From assembly GCF_000306235.2 (NCBI RefSeq), contig NZ_AKWZ02000011.1, forward strand, positions 267,620-331,619: a DNA stretch of 64,000 nt, read 5' to 3'. Origin of the DNA: Leptospira fainei serovar Hurstbridge str. BUT 6 (lineage in GTDB: Bacteria; Spirochaetota; Leptospiria; Leptospirales; Leptospiraceae). Within the stretch, counting starts at the first letter, position 1. Every line of letters starts with the position of its first letter. The notes beneath the pieces were generated by a model that was not told the DNA's origin, made no database searches, and was given only the letters and a program-made list of their open reading frames with translations. Below, in pieces: positions 8,339 through 16,451 of this stretch. Made by a program: the position numbers and the translations under genes.

Positions 8339-9265
8339 ATGCACTCCTTTAAATACAAAAAAGTTCTCCTTCCGCTGGTATGGATAGCGATAACCGTTTC
8401 GCTCGGAAGTTGGTGGCTTTTTTTGGGACTTCGTCAAAATCGCATGGCTACGGAATTAGCCTCCATAATCGGCGGTATCGCGGAGCAAGAGGTTCTTGAT
8501 AAGTTAGAAAGACAAAGCGTTATGATTAAGATGGAGGGGGCATTCTTCCTCTTAATGCTCGTCGCCGGTGGAATTACTTTGGTATGGCTGACGTTTCGAG
8601 AAGATAAACGTAATAAACTCATTCAGGATTTTTTTTCCACCGTTACTCACGAAATGAAGACTCCGTTGGCGAGTTTGAGACTGCAGGTAGAAAGTCTTTT
8701 GGAGGAAAGCCCTAATCCCTCGACGGATAAACTTCTGTATAGACTTCTTAAGGATTCGGTGCGGATCGAATCTCAAATGACCAAAGCCCTCTATCTTGCC
8801 AGTCTGATGCGGTCGGAAGGATTGTATTTGGAAGATACGAATCTTCCGGATTTGGAGGAAAGTTTTAAGGACGACTGGTCGGAATTAACTTTGATAACCG
8901 ACTGGACTAGCGCGAGTGTTAAGGCGGATCGCAAAGCTTTAGAAAGCGTTTTCAGAAATCTTTTGGAAAATTCCGTTCAGCATGGCAAGGCGACGGAAGT
9001 TAAAATATCTACTGAGCCCGCTCCAGGCGGCAGAGTAAAGTTCGCATTCAGAGACAACGGGATCGGTTTCCGCGGGGATCTCCGCACGTTAGGCAGACCG
9101 TTTATTCGACATACTTCGACGAGCGGTACCGGAATCGGTTTGTATATCGTTAAAAATCTTATCAAGAAAATGGGCGGTAATTTCGTATTACGCGCCTCCG
9201 AATCCGGAGGGTTTCGAGCGGAATGGACCCTTTCCGCTTCTGAAAAAGGAGCAAGGTCGGTATGA
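8339..9265 (+). CDS. hemK: Sensor histidine kinase HemK of the HemKR haem system
   Basis: A 308-residue membrane histidine kinase with two transmembrane segments (about residues 10-30 and 66-86) bracketing a short ~35-residue external loop, too small for a standard ligand-binding domain. The HisKA box 'TVTHEMKTPLASL' carries phospho-acceptor His104. The ATPase domain shows the N box 'NLLENSVQHG', G1 'DNGIGFRG' and G2 'GTGIGLYIVKNL'. It begins 5 bases after hemL and overlaps hemR as ATGA. The name follows the Leptospira HemK/HemR pair known to control haem synthesis versus degradation; here the pair sits in the operon it should regulate. Not to be confused with the HemK glutamine methyltransferase. 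Confidence 0.85.
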   Translation: MHSFKYKKVLLPLVWIAITVSLGSWWLFLGLRQNRMATELASIIGGIAEQEVLDKLERQSVMIKMEGAFFLLMLVAGGITLVWLTFREDKRNKLIQDFFSTVTHEMKTPLASLRLQVESLLEESPNPSTDKLLYRLLKDSVRIESQMTKALYLASLMRSEGLYLEDTNLPDLEESFKDDWSELTLITDWTSASVKADRKALESVFRNLLENSVQHGKATEVKISTEPAPGGRVKFAFRDNGIGFRGDLRTLGRPFIRHTSTSGTGIGLYIVKNLIKKMGGNFVLRASESGGFRAEWTLSASEKGARSV

Positions 9266-9954
9266 AGGCCAAGCTTTTACTGGTGGAGGATGATCGGTCT
9301 CTGGGAGAAACTCTCAAAGAGAGGCTGGAGAAGGAAGGATACGAAATGATTTGGACCGTATCCGCGCAATCCGCAAGAGCTTTGGCCCTGGATTCTAAAC
9401 CGGATTTGATTCTTCTGGATGTAAGATTGCCCGACGGCGACGGATTCGAATTGGCGGCGGAATTACGGACTCGCAAAGATTGTCCTCCTTTTCTATTCTT
9501 AACCGCGCATTCGGGCGCCCCGGAGAGATTGCGAGGATTCGAACTCGGAGCCGAGGAGTTTATTCCGAAGCCTTTTCACTTGAAGGAACTTTTAATCCGA
9601 GTAAGACACGTATTAGAATCTCATAAACATTCCTTTAAGAAAACTAAATACGTTTACGAAGGATTTATTTTGGATTTTTCAGGGTATTCCATTCATGCTC
9701 CTTCGGGCGAGGAAATTCATCTTTCCAAAAGGGATTGCGCATTGTTGAATATGTTGGTTGAAGAGAGACAAAGAACGGTGAGCCGAGACGAGATTTTGGA
9801 TCGCCTTTGGGGAGAGGAAAAATTCCCCACAAATAGAACGATAGATAATTCCATTGTCCGTCTGCGGCAAGCCTTCGGGGACAAAGGCGAAGAAGCCATT
9901 CGATCCGTGAGAGGGGTCGGTTATCAATGGACCGGAGATTTACAGGATGCCTAA
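9262..9954 (+). CDS. hemR: OmpR/PhoB-family response regulator HemR
   Basis: A 230-residue response regulator. Residues 1-120 are the receiver, with the acidic pair Glu9/Asp10/Asp11, phospho-acceptor Asp53 in 'LLLDVRLPDGDGF', Thr81 and Lys103 in 'PKPF'. Residues ~130-225 are the winged-helix domain ('SRDEILDRLWGEEKF...RTIDNSIVRLRQAFGD', 'IRSVRGVGYQW'). It is coupled to hemK by ATGA and overlaps hemE by 8 bases. By analogy with studied Leptospira HemR it binds TGACA-N6-TGACA; the exact box upstream of hemA predicts autoregulation of the operon. Confidence 0.88.
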   Translation: MKAKLLLVEDDRSLGETLKERLEKEGYEMIWTVSAQSARALALDSKPDLILLDVRLPDGDGFELAAELRTRKDCPPFLFLTAHSGAPERLRGFELGAEEFIPKPFHLKELLIRVRHVLESHKHSFKKTKYVYEGFILDFSGYSIHAPSGEEIHLSKRDCALLNMLVEERQRTVSRDEILDRLWGEEKFPTNRTIDNSIVRLRQAFGDKGEEAIRSVRGVGYQWTGDLQDA

Positions 9955-10969
9955 TCAGAAATTTACGAACGCCCTGCTATGCAAGGCTCAATCAGTTCCT
10001 CCGATCTGGATGATGCGCCAGGCCGGTAGATATCATTCTCATTACCAAAATTTACGGAAGAAGCACACTTTCGAGGAGTTGTGTAAAATTCCGGAACTTG
10101 CCGCGGAAGTCGCCTATGGCCCGGTCGACGATTTCGGGTTCGATACGGCAATTCTGTTTTCAGATATTCTATTTCCCCTGGAAGCCCTTGGAATGGGTCT
10201 AAAGTTTGGAGACGATGGTCCTAAGCTCGGCTGGCAATTGGCCGAGTCGAGCGATTTGGGAAGAATGCATTCTTTGGAACACGCCGTCGATTTTATGAGC
10301 TTCCAGAAGAAGGCGGTAGCCTTAACGCGCAAAAGAATTCCCGAAGACCGATCCTTGATCGGGTTTATCGGCGGTCCGTGGACCTTATTCTGTTATGCGA
10401 CATTAGGGAAACATGATGGAAATTTGATTTTACCCAAAGTTTCGCCATCCCTGAGAGAGGGGTTCTATAAAAAACTTTTACCTCTATTGCGGGAGAATAT
10501 TCGGCTTCAACTGGAAGGCGGCGCCGAGATCGTCATGATTTTTGATACGGCAGGTGGAGATGCTTCTCCCGGTTTCTTTAAGGAGGCCGTATTTCCGCCC
10601 TTGCAGGAGCTGGTGGAGGCGTTTCCAGGAAAGATAGGCTATTATGCGAAGGGAATTCCTTCTCAAAGTTTGAAATCGATTCGTTCTTTAGCCGGTCTTG
10701 CGGGCTTCGGAGTGGATCATCGCGTCGAACTAACGGAGCTCTTCGGAAAACAAAATCAGTTTATCCAGGGAAATTTCGATCAGGCGATGCTCTTTTTGGA
10801 TCCTAACGAATTTCGAAGTTATTTGATGAAATGGCTGGAGCCGTTCTTAAGACTTACGCCCGATCAACGGTCCGGATGGATCTGCGGATTAGGCCACGGA
10901 GTTCTTCCTAAAACTCCCGAAGCGAATGTGCGCAATTTTGTAAAAACTGTTAGGGAGGTATTTGCATGA
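9947..10969 (+). CDS. hemE: Uroporphyrinogen decarboxylase
   Basis: This 340-residue cytosolic enzyme removes four carboxyl groups from uroporphyrinogen III to give coproporphyrinogen III. The signature 'PPIWMMRQAGRY' (substrate-binding Arg residues) is at residues 18-29, followed by 'DTAILFSDILFPLEALGM' with the catalytic Asp, 'GFIGGPWTL' and 'IFDTAGG'. It starts inside the last codons of hemR and overlaps hemN as ATGA, so it belongs to the same transcript. Confidence 0.96.
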   Translation: MPNQKFTNALLCKAQSVPPIWMMRQAGRYHSHYQNLRKKHTFEELCKIPELAAEVAYGPVDDFGFDTAILFSDILFPLEALGMGLKFGDDGPKLGWQLAESSDLGRMHSLEHAVDFMSFQKKAVALTRKRIPEDRSLIGFIGGPWTLFCYATLGKHDGNLILPKVSPSLREGFYKKLLPLLRENIRLQLEGGAEIVMIFDTAGGDASPGFFKEAVFPPLQELVEAFPGKIGYYAKGIPSQSLKSIRSLAGLAGFGVDHRVELTELFGKQNQFIQGNFDQAMLFLDPNEFRSYLMKWLEPFLRLTPDQRSGWICGLGHGVLPKTPEANVRNFVKTVREVFA

Positions 10970-12315
10970 AATCACAATTAAATCTGATAGAAAAATATGA
11001 TGTTCCCGCTCCGCGTTATACTAGTTATCCGACGGTTCCATATTGGGAGGATAACCCCACACGTTCGGAATGGTTGAAGGCCGTTCGAGATAGAGTTCTT
11101 CCTGAAAATTCGTCCGTTGCATTGTACTTACATATTCCCTTTTGCGAAACGTTGTGTTCTTTTTGCGGATGCAATACTTCGATTACTAAAAACCACACTG
11201 TGGAAGAACCGTATATCGAGACCCTATTAGCGGAATTTGCGAATTATGTGAAGGCGGTCCCGGAGTTACCGAAGCGCGAATTGAGAGAACTGCATCTCGG
11301 AGGAGGCTCTCCCACTTACCTCTCCGAATCCAATTTGAAAGCGCTTCTAACTCCGATTCTGAGCTCTTGGAAAACGGCGGAAAGACCCGAGTTTTCCTTA
11401 GAAGTGGATCCTAGAAGAACCAGGTTGACTCAACTAGAAGTCTTAAAGGATTTCGGATTTACGAGAATCAGTTTGGGAGTTCAGGATTTCGATGCCGAAG
11501 TCCAAAGATTAGTGAACCGAATCCAACCCTACGAGCTTACTGCCGGCATTACGGATGGAGCTCGAAAATTGGGCTACACGTCGGTAAACTTCGACCTTAT
11601 CTACGGACTGCCTAAGCAAACTAAAGAAAGTATACGGGATACTATATTAAAAACTTTGCAATTACGTCCGGACAGGATCGCGTTTTACAGTTATGCACAT
11701 GTCCCTTGGATTAAGGCAGCTCAGAGATTGTTTACCGAGGACGATCTTCCAAAAGGATCGGAAAAAAGAGAGCTCTACGAAATCGGGAGAGAGATGTTCC
11801 TAAACGCGGGTTACAAAGAAATAGGTATGGATCATTTTGCGCTCGAAACGGATTCACTGTATGCTGCCTCTTTGGACGGAACTCTTCATCGTAATTTCAT
11901 GGGGTATACGACTCGCTCTACGGAGCTTCTCTTAGGCATGGGAGTCTCGGCTATTTCGGATAGCTGGGATTGTTTTTATCAGAATGAAAAAATTCTGAAG
12001 AAATACCAAAGAAGAATTCAGGAAGACGGCCATGCGCTGCTTAGAGGACATAAGCTGACTTCCGAGGATTTGCGACAACGCGAATTGGTTCTGAAGCTCT
12101 CTACGACAGGCAGAGTTGATATTCCCGAGGAGATTTTCGAGGAAGTTAGGCTCTATTTAGCCTCCATGGAGGACGATACTTTAATTAGGTGGGATGGTCA
12201 TACCCTCGTTCTTACGGATGTCGGTAAGCCTTTTCTTCGAAACGCTTGTACAGGTCTGGACCTGCGATTAAGAAGAAAAAGTCCTGAAAGTAAGGTTTTC
12301 TCGCAATCTATTTGA
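10966..12315 (+). CDS. hemN: Oxygen-independent coproporphyrinogen III dehydrogenase
   Basis: This 449-residue radical-SAM enzyme oxidatively decarboxylates coproporphyrinogen III to protoporphyrinogen IX. The cluster motif 'HIPFCETLCSFCGCN' has the C-x3-C-x2-C-x-C arrangement of genuine HemN, distinguishing it from HemW-type haem chaperones. Other family features are 'LHLGGGSPTYL', 'LEVDPRR', 'RISLGVQDFD' and 'DLIYGLPKQT'. It is the last coupled gene of the hem operon; a 145-base gap follows. Confidence 0.94.
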   Translation: MKSQLNLIEKYDVPAPRYTSYPTVPYWEDNPTRSEWLKAVRDRVLPENSSVALYLHIPFCETLCSFCGCNTSITKNHTVEEPYIETLLAEFANYVKAVPELPKRELRELHLGGGSPTYLSESNLKALLTPILSSWKTAERPEFSLEVDPRRTRLTQLEVLKDFGFTRISLGVQDFDAEVQRLVNRIQPYELTAGITDGARKLGYTSVNFDLIYGLPKQTKESIRDTILKTLQLRPDRIAFYSYAHVPWIKAAQRLFTEDDLPKGSEKRELYEIGREMFLNAGYKEIGMDHFALETDSLYAASLDGTLHRNFMGYTTRSTELLLGMGVSAISDSWDCFYQNEKILKKYQRRIQEDGHALLRGHKLTSEDLRQRELVLKLSTTGRVDIPEEIFEEVRLYLASMEDDTLIRWDGHTLVLTDVGKPFLRNACTGLDLRLRRKSPESKVFSQSI

Positions 12316-12373
12316 ACAAGCGCAGGGACTCGATTGTTTGATAAAATGGCGAGTAAGCGACAAAATAACCGTT

Positions 12374-12402
12374 TTGGAAATAAATTACTTCTCGTCTAAT
12401 AT
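12374..12402 (+). promoter_or_regulatory. Putative sigma70 promoter after hemN
   Basis: TTGGAA (12374-12379) and TAATAT (12397-12402) are 17 bases apart. The site lies in the 145-base gap between hemN and the DUF5683 gene at 12461 and could give that gene and hemG their own transcription. Sequence match only. Confidence 0.4.
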
Positions 12403-12460
12403 TATCGGGGGAACTTCTCAGTTTTTAGGACTCGTTACTAGGAATTGTTAAAGTTATAGA

Positions 12461-13423
12461 ATGGTTTCATCAGCGTTTCGAACAATTACAATGGTTCTCA
12501 TCCTGTTTATATTACCGGCGGCAATATTTCCGGTGACCATTCTGTTGCGCGAAGGCGGCAAAATAAAAGGCGATCTAGTCACGCAAAATCAATCATCGGT
12601 AGTGGTTCAAACCGAATCAGGCAAACGTGCAATCAATAAAAAGTTAATCTTAAAAGTCTTGTATAAGGACGTAAGCGACGACGAGGAAGAAAAGATTCGC
12701 GCTTCCGAGGAAAAGAAGATCGCCAATACCAAGCGAGAATTCGTAGAAAAAGAACAAGCTCGGCAGCTACAACAGCAACAGGAAGAAGCGGATCGGCTTA
12801 GGCGGGAAGAAGAGCAGCGTAGAGCGGTTCAGGAAGTTCCTAAGCAGGATGCGATAGAACCTGGAAAGGCATTGTTTCGTTCGGCAGTGTTGCCCGGATG
12901 GGGACAATTTTATAGCGATCGAAAAGTTTTCGGGGTACTTTGGCCGACTTTAATGGCGGCGGCGGGCTTTGCTTCTTACGATAAGTATAGAGTCTATCGC
13001 AATGCGGTTAGAGATTACGGAACATTAGGAAATCCTTATTCTCAGACCGCGATCATAGGAACTGCTTTAGGAGTGAATGCAGTATACCTTCCTCCGACGT
13101 CTTCGGACCCGTTGACCCAATACGTTCTGGATCAGAATTACAATCTAATTCGCCAAAAACGGGCGGAGGCCGATCGGGACTTTCAACATTATCAAGAAGC
13201 TCTATACGCATTAGGCACCATTTACCTACTTAATTTAGTCGATGCTTATTTCTTTGCCAACTTTGGCAGAAATTTAGTAAAAGTTTCCGACGGCACAAAT
13301 CCCGGTCTCGTCTTATCGGTGTTACCTTCGAATGTCGGCCAAGCAAATTTAAGCTCCACAGGATCTTCTTCCTCAACTTTTTCGGAAACCAAATATTCGT
13401 TCGGTTATAGATTCAGTTTCTAA
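12461..13423 (+). CDS. DUF5683-like envelope protein with a coiled-coil segment
   Basis: A 320-residue protein. The N-terminus is a signal peptide or anchor ('TMVLILFILPAAIFP'). Residues ~28-65 form a small beta domain ('TILLREGGKIKGDLV'). Residues ~70-130 are a charged Glu/Gln/Arg-rich coiled coil. A DUF5683-type membrane domain follows, beginning 'SAVLPGWGQFYSDRK' near residue 143, with hydrophobic stretches near 160 and 245. The C-terminus ends in Phe ('FGYRFSF'), as in outer-membrane beta strands. Similar proteins occur in spirochaetes without known function. It sits between hemN and hemG, but nothing visible ties it to haem. Confidence 0.7.
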   Translation: MVSSAFRTITMVLILFILPAAIFPVTILLREGGKIKGDLVTQNQSSVVVQTESGKRAINKKLILKVLYKDVSDDEEEKIRASEEKKIANTKREFVEKEQARQLQQQQEEADRLRREEEQRRAVQEVPKQDAIEPGKALFRSAVLPGWGQFYSDRKVFGVLWPTLMAAAGFASYDKYRVYRNAVRDYGTLGNPYSQTAIIGTALGVNAVYLPPTSSDPLTQYVLDQNYNLIRQKRAEADRDFQHYQEALYALGTIYLLNLVDAYFFANFGRNLVKVSDGTNPGLVLSVLPSNVGQANLSSTGSSSSTFSETKYSFGYRFSF

Positions 13424-13524
13424 ACAAGAAAACTTGATTTTTCTTATCCCCGAATAAGCTACCTTTCAACTTTTCATTCAGGGTATTTTATTGCCAGAAC
13501 GATCGGGGGTTCTACGATGTAGCC

Positions 13525-14811
13525 GTGGCAAAATCCATTCCAGATCGAGTTATTATTGGCGCCGGATTTACAGGCCTCGTCCACGCATTTCTCGCAATCG
13601 AGAAAGGAGAATCCGTCCTGGTTTTGGAAAAGAGGGACGGGACCGGCGGTTTAATCCGTTCGGTTCGTACCGAATATGGCATCGTAGAGACGGCTGCAAA
13701 TGGAATCCTGAATTGTTGGGAATTGGAGAAGCTTGCTTCCCGATTGGGTTTGGACATTCTGCTTCCCGATTCCGCTTCCCGAAGAAGATATATATTTTCC
13801 GATGGAAAACCGAGACGGTTGCCGTTGAAGTTGGGCGAGATTATCCGGTTAGTTTACGGTGCGGTCTCAAAACCGTCCAAACCGGAGCCCGGCGAATCCG
13901 TGCTCCGTTGGGGAAAGCGGGTATTGGGCGAAGGTGCAGTATCTAAAATCGTCGAACCGGCGTTAGGTGGAATTTACGCCGGAGATTTGGATCTGATGTC
14001 CGCCGAGTTTGTTTTCGGTAAATTTCTGCCGGAAGATCAAACTCTCTGGAATAATTTAAGAACATATTCGAAATCCTTAAAGAGTAAACCGAGGCTTGCG
14101 CCTGCAAGACGCGGTACGGTTAGTTTTAGGGGCGGAATCGGCACTTTAGTCCGAGCTATGGAAGCCAGAGTGATTCAAGACGGAAAGATTTTGTATAATG
14201 AAGATATATCCAGCTTGCGCGAACTTAGGAAGAGATTCCCGGGCGCCAAGATTACGATTGCTACCGGTTTGGCATCTAGTTTGAGAATTTTAAAGAGCGA
14301 ATTTCCTGAATTGAAAACCTATCAAGGAGTTTTGGAGTTATTGCCGATTGTAAGCGTCACTAGATTCGGCAGAGATTCCGTCTTAAAAGGGAAGAAAGGA
14401 TTTGGAATACTTTTTCCTAAAGATCATAAATCATTTTCTTCGGAATTAGGGCTGCGGGTCAGGGGAATTTTGTTCAACGATTTTATCTGGCCTAGTCGAG
14501 CGGAAAAAGGAATTCACTCCGAAACCTACGTCTACGGCGGAGCCGGAGATCGGGAAATTGCAACTAAGTCGGAGGATGAAATTATTAATATTGTAGAGGA
14601 CGATAGGAAGAAATTAATTCCTGACAGTCTTGATCCCGTTAATCATTATGTGACGGTATGGAAGGAAGCCTTGCCGGTGTACGGGCCGCAGCTTTATGCA
14701 TTTAATAAAGATTTGGATAGGATCCTTCCCGCTGATATCAAAGTTGAAGGAAACTTTCGGCAAGGGATCGGCTTAAAGTCCATTTTAGAAAGGGCATTTG
14801 CAGGAAATTAA
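13525..14811 (+). CDS. hemG: Protoporphyrinogen oxidase, FAD-dependent (HemY/PPOX type)
   Basis: This 428-residue flavoprotein oxidises protoporphyrinogen IX to protoporphyrin IX. The dinucleotide-binding motif 'IIGAGFTGLVHAFLA' is at the N-terminus, followed by 'VLVLEKRDGTGGLIRS' and 'IVEPALGGIYAGD', typical of the oxygen-using PPOX family rather than the flavodoxin-like E. coli HemG. The GTG at 13525 is chosen because it directly precedes the FAD motif. The symbol follows Leptospira usage; hemY is the alternative. With hemH on the opposite strand it finishes the pathway. Confidence 0.9.
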   Translation: MAKSIPDRVIIGAGFTGLVHAFLAIEKGESVLVLEKRDGTGGLIRSVRTEYGIVETAANGILNCWELEKLASRLGLDILLPDSASRRRYIFSDGKPRRLPLKLGEIIRLVYGAVSKPSKPEPGESVLRWGKRVLGEGAVSKIVEPALGGIYAGDLDLMSAEFVFGKFLPEDQTLWNNLRTYSKSLKSKPRLAPARRGTVSFRGGIGTLVRAMEARVIQDGKILYNEDISSLRELRKRFPGAKITIATGLASSLRILKSEFPELKTYQGVLELLPIVSVTRFGRDSVLKGKKGFGILFPKDHKSFSSELGLRVRGILFNDFIWPSRAEKGIHSETYVYGGAGDREIATKSEDEIINIVEDDRKKLIPDSLDPVNHYVTVWKEALPVYGPQLYAFNKDLDRILPADIKVEGNFRQGIGLKSILERAFAGN

Positions 14812-14834
14812 AAGTCTCATAGAAGAGGTGGGCA

Positions 14835-15308
14835 ATGAAATACGAAGACCTAGAAAAACTAAACAGTCTCAAAGAAAAGGGTGCGATCTCTCAGGAAGAA
14901 TATGAGGCGGAGAAAAAGAAGATTTTAGAGACTCCTTATCCGAAACAGAATGATCGCTTAGGAATGACGGTCAATCAATACTGCATGCTGTTACATTTGT
15001 CTTTATATTCCGTATTCGTATTTCCCGTCGTCGGCATGCTGGTGCCGCTCGTTCTGTGGTTGATCGAAAAAGATTCGGACCCGGATGTCGATGCACACGG
15101 CCAAATCGTCGTCAATTGGATGATCAGCTCCTTGATCTACGGAATAATTTTCGGAATTCTATGCATCGTTCTGATTGGAATTCCATTTATTCTTCTTTTG
15201 GGTGTATGTTATGTTTTGTTCCCGATTATCGGAGCGGTGAAAGCCAATAACGGAATCAAATGGGAATATCCTTTAAGCCTGCGCTTCTTAAAAAAAGAAA
15301 CGCCTTAA
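14835..15308 (+). CDS. SHOCT plus DUF4870 membrane protein
   Basis: A 157-residue protein. Residues 1-32 form a SHOCT-like short helical module ('LEKLNSLKEKGAISQEEYEAEKKKIL'). The rest is a DUF4870-type membrane domain with three hydrophobic segments (about 52-78, 93-120, 120-140) and the family hallmark 'DVDAHGQIVVNWMISSLIYG'. Function unknown; such proteins are widespread in bacterial membranes. A ribosome-binding site (AGAGG) precedes the ATG. It lies 23 bases after hemG and converges on hemH. Confidence 0.8.
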   Translation: MKYEDLEKLNSLKEKGAISQEEYEAEKKKILETPYPKQNDRLGMTVNQYCMLLHLSLYSVFVFPVVGMLVPLVLWLIEKDSDPDVDAHGQIVVNWMISSLIYGIIFGILCIVLIGIPFILLLGVCYVLFPIIGAVKANNGIKWEYPLSLRFLKKETP

Positions 15309-15334
15309 TAGCGGAGAATATTTTCGATCGTGAA

Positions 15335-16438
15335 TCAGCGCGCTAAGCAAACCGTCTTTTCGCGCTTAGGGTCGTATCCTCCGCAGAGTCTGCAGAGACA
15401 TTCACCCGTCCCTCCCCTCTCTACCGCGATTTTAGCTTCGAAGACGAACTTACTTAACGCCTCTAAAAAGGCGGGGTAAATTCCCGGCGCAGGGATTCGA
15501 TAATATTCCGTCACGCCCAGAGAAAGAGCATGGTCCCTTATTTGGACTCCGATCTCCTCCAGAGTTTCTAGATGGTCGCTGACAAAGCTAATCGGATAGA
15601 TCGCAATTCTCTTGACATTTTTTGCGGCCAGTTCCGCAATTTTATCCAGGGTGTTCGGGCTCGTCCATTTTGCCGGCCCTACTCTACTTTGAAAAGAAAG
15701 ATGGATCTTACCGTGAAACCCGTCGGCTCTCAATAGCGATTCTAAATCCGAAACGTTTCGCTTGATTTGTTGAACGTATACGTCTCCTTTTTGGATCAAT
15801 TTAACGGGAATTCCGTGAGCGCTGAAAATGAGATCCATTTCTTGCCAGTTTTGTACACTTCCGTTTTGCAAGTGAAGAAACGCCTCAGACTTCAGATTTC
15901 CTTGGAAGTAATCTAAAATCAGATTCTTTACGGATTCTAGATATTCGGGACGGTTTGAGAACGGCGGCACCCACCCTGGGTGACCGGAAGGACAAAATCC
16001 TAATTTTTTCTTTAGCAACATCGCAGTCGAAAGGACCGTCGATCGAGAGTATTGCGGATATAAAGGCAAAATAATAACTCCTTTTCTTGGATCCGTCCAA
16101 TCTTCTCCCAGATCTCTCAAGTCCGGGAAGCCGCAACTCATCGCGATCCGAACTTCCCATTTTTCTCCGGATTCTTCCAAAAGCTTACGCAATTCTTCGG
16201 CTTGTTTTTCCGTTTCGGATACTAAGGGAGATCCTCCCCCAAAGCCCATCGATGCGTATGTCTCGGCCACTTTTTTTGCCCTAGAGACAGCTATTTTCCT
16301 GGCCATCCATTTTCTTAAAAACTCCGGGACGGAGAGATCAAAAACGAACGGATCTTCGAAGAGGTCCAGTAGGAATTTTGGAATTTCCGCGGAGCTTCTC
16401 GGCCCGCCTAAATTTAAAAGAAGGAGTCTGTTTTTCAA
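15335..16438 (-). CDS. hemH: Ferrochelatase with a C-terminal cysteine cluster
   Basis: This 367-residue enzyme inserts Fe2+ into protoporphyrin IX. Motifs include 'LLNLGGPRSSAEI' at the start, 'ILPLYPQYSRST', 'FSAHGIPVKLI' (metal-binding His), 'SFQSRVGPAKW' and 'PISFVSDHLETLEE'. The last 25 residues carry Cys347, Cys349, Cys352 and Cys364 ('ECLCRLCGG...TVC'), which could hold a [2Fe-2S] cluster as in some ferrochelatases; E. coli HemH has none. It lies 13 bases downstream of the outer-membrane protein gene on the same strand, so the two probably share a transcript. Confidence 0.95.
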   Translation of the reverse strand: MKNRLLLLNLGGPRSSAEIPKFLLDLFEDPFVFDLSVPEFLRKWMARKIAVSRAKKVAETYASMGFGGGSPLVSETEKQAEELRKLLEESGEKWEVRIAMSCGFPDLRDLGEDWTDPRKGVIILPLYPQYSRSTVLSTAMLLKKKLGFCPSGHPGWVPPFSNRPEYLESVKNLILDYFQGNLKSEAFLHLQNGSVQNWQEMDLIFSAHGIPVKLIQKGDVYVQQIKRNVSDLESLLRADGFHGKIHLSFQSRVGPAKWTSPNTLDKIAELAAKNVKRIAIYPISFVSDHLETLEEIGVQIRDHALSLGVTEYYRIPAPGIYPAFLEALSKFVFEAKIAVERGGTGECLCRLCGGYDPKREKTVCLAR

Positions 16439-16451
16439 GTGGCCTCTATTG

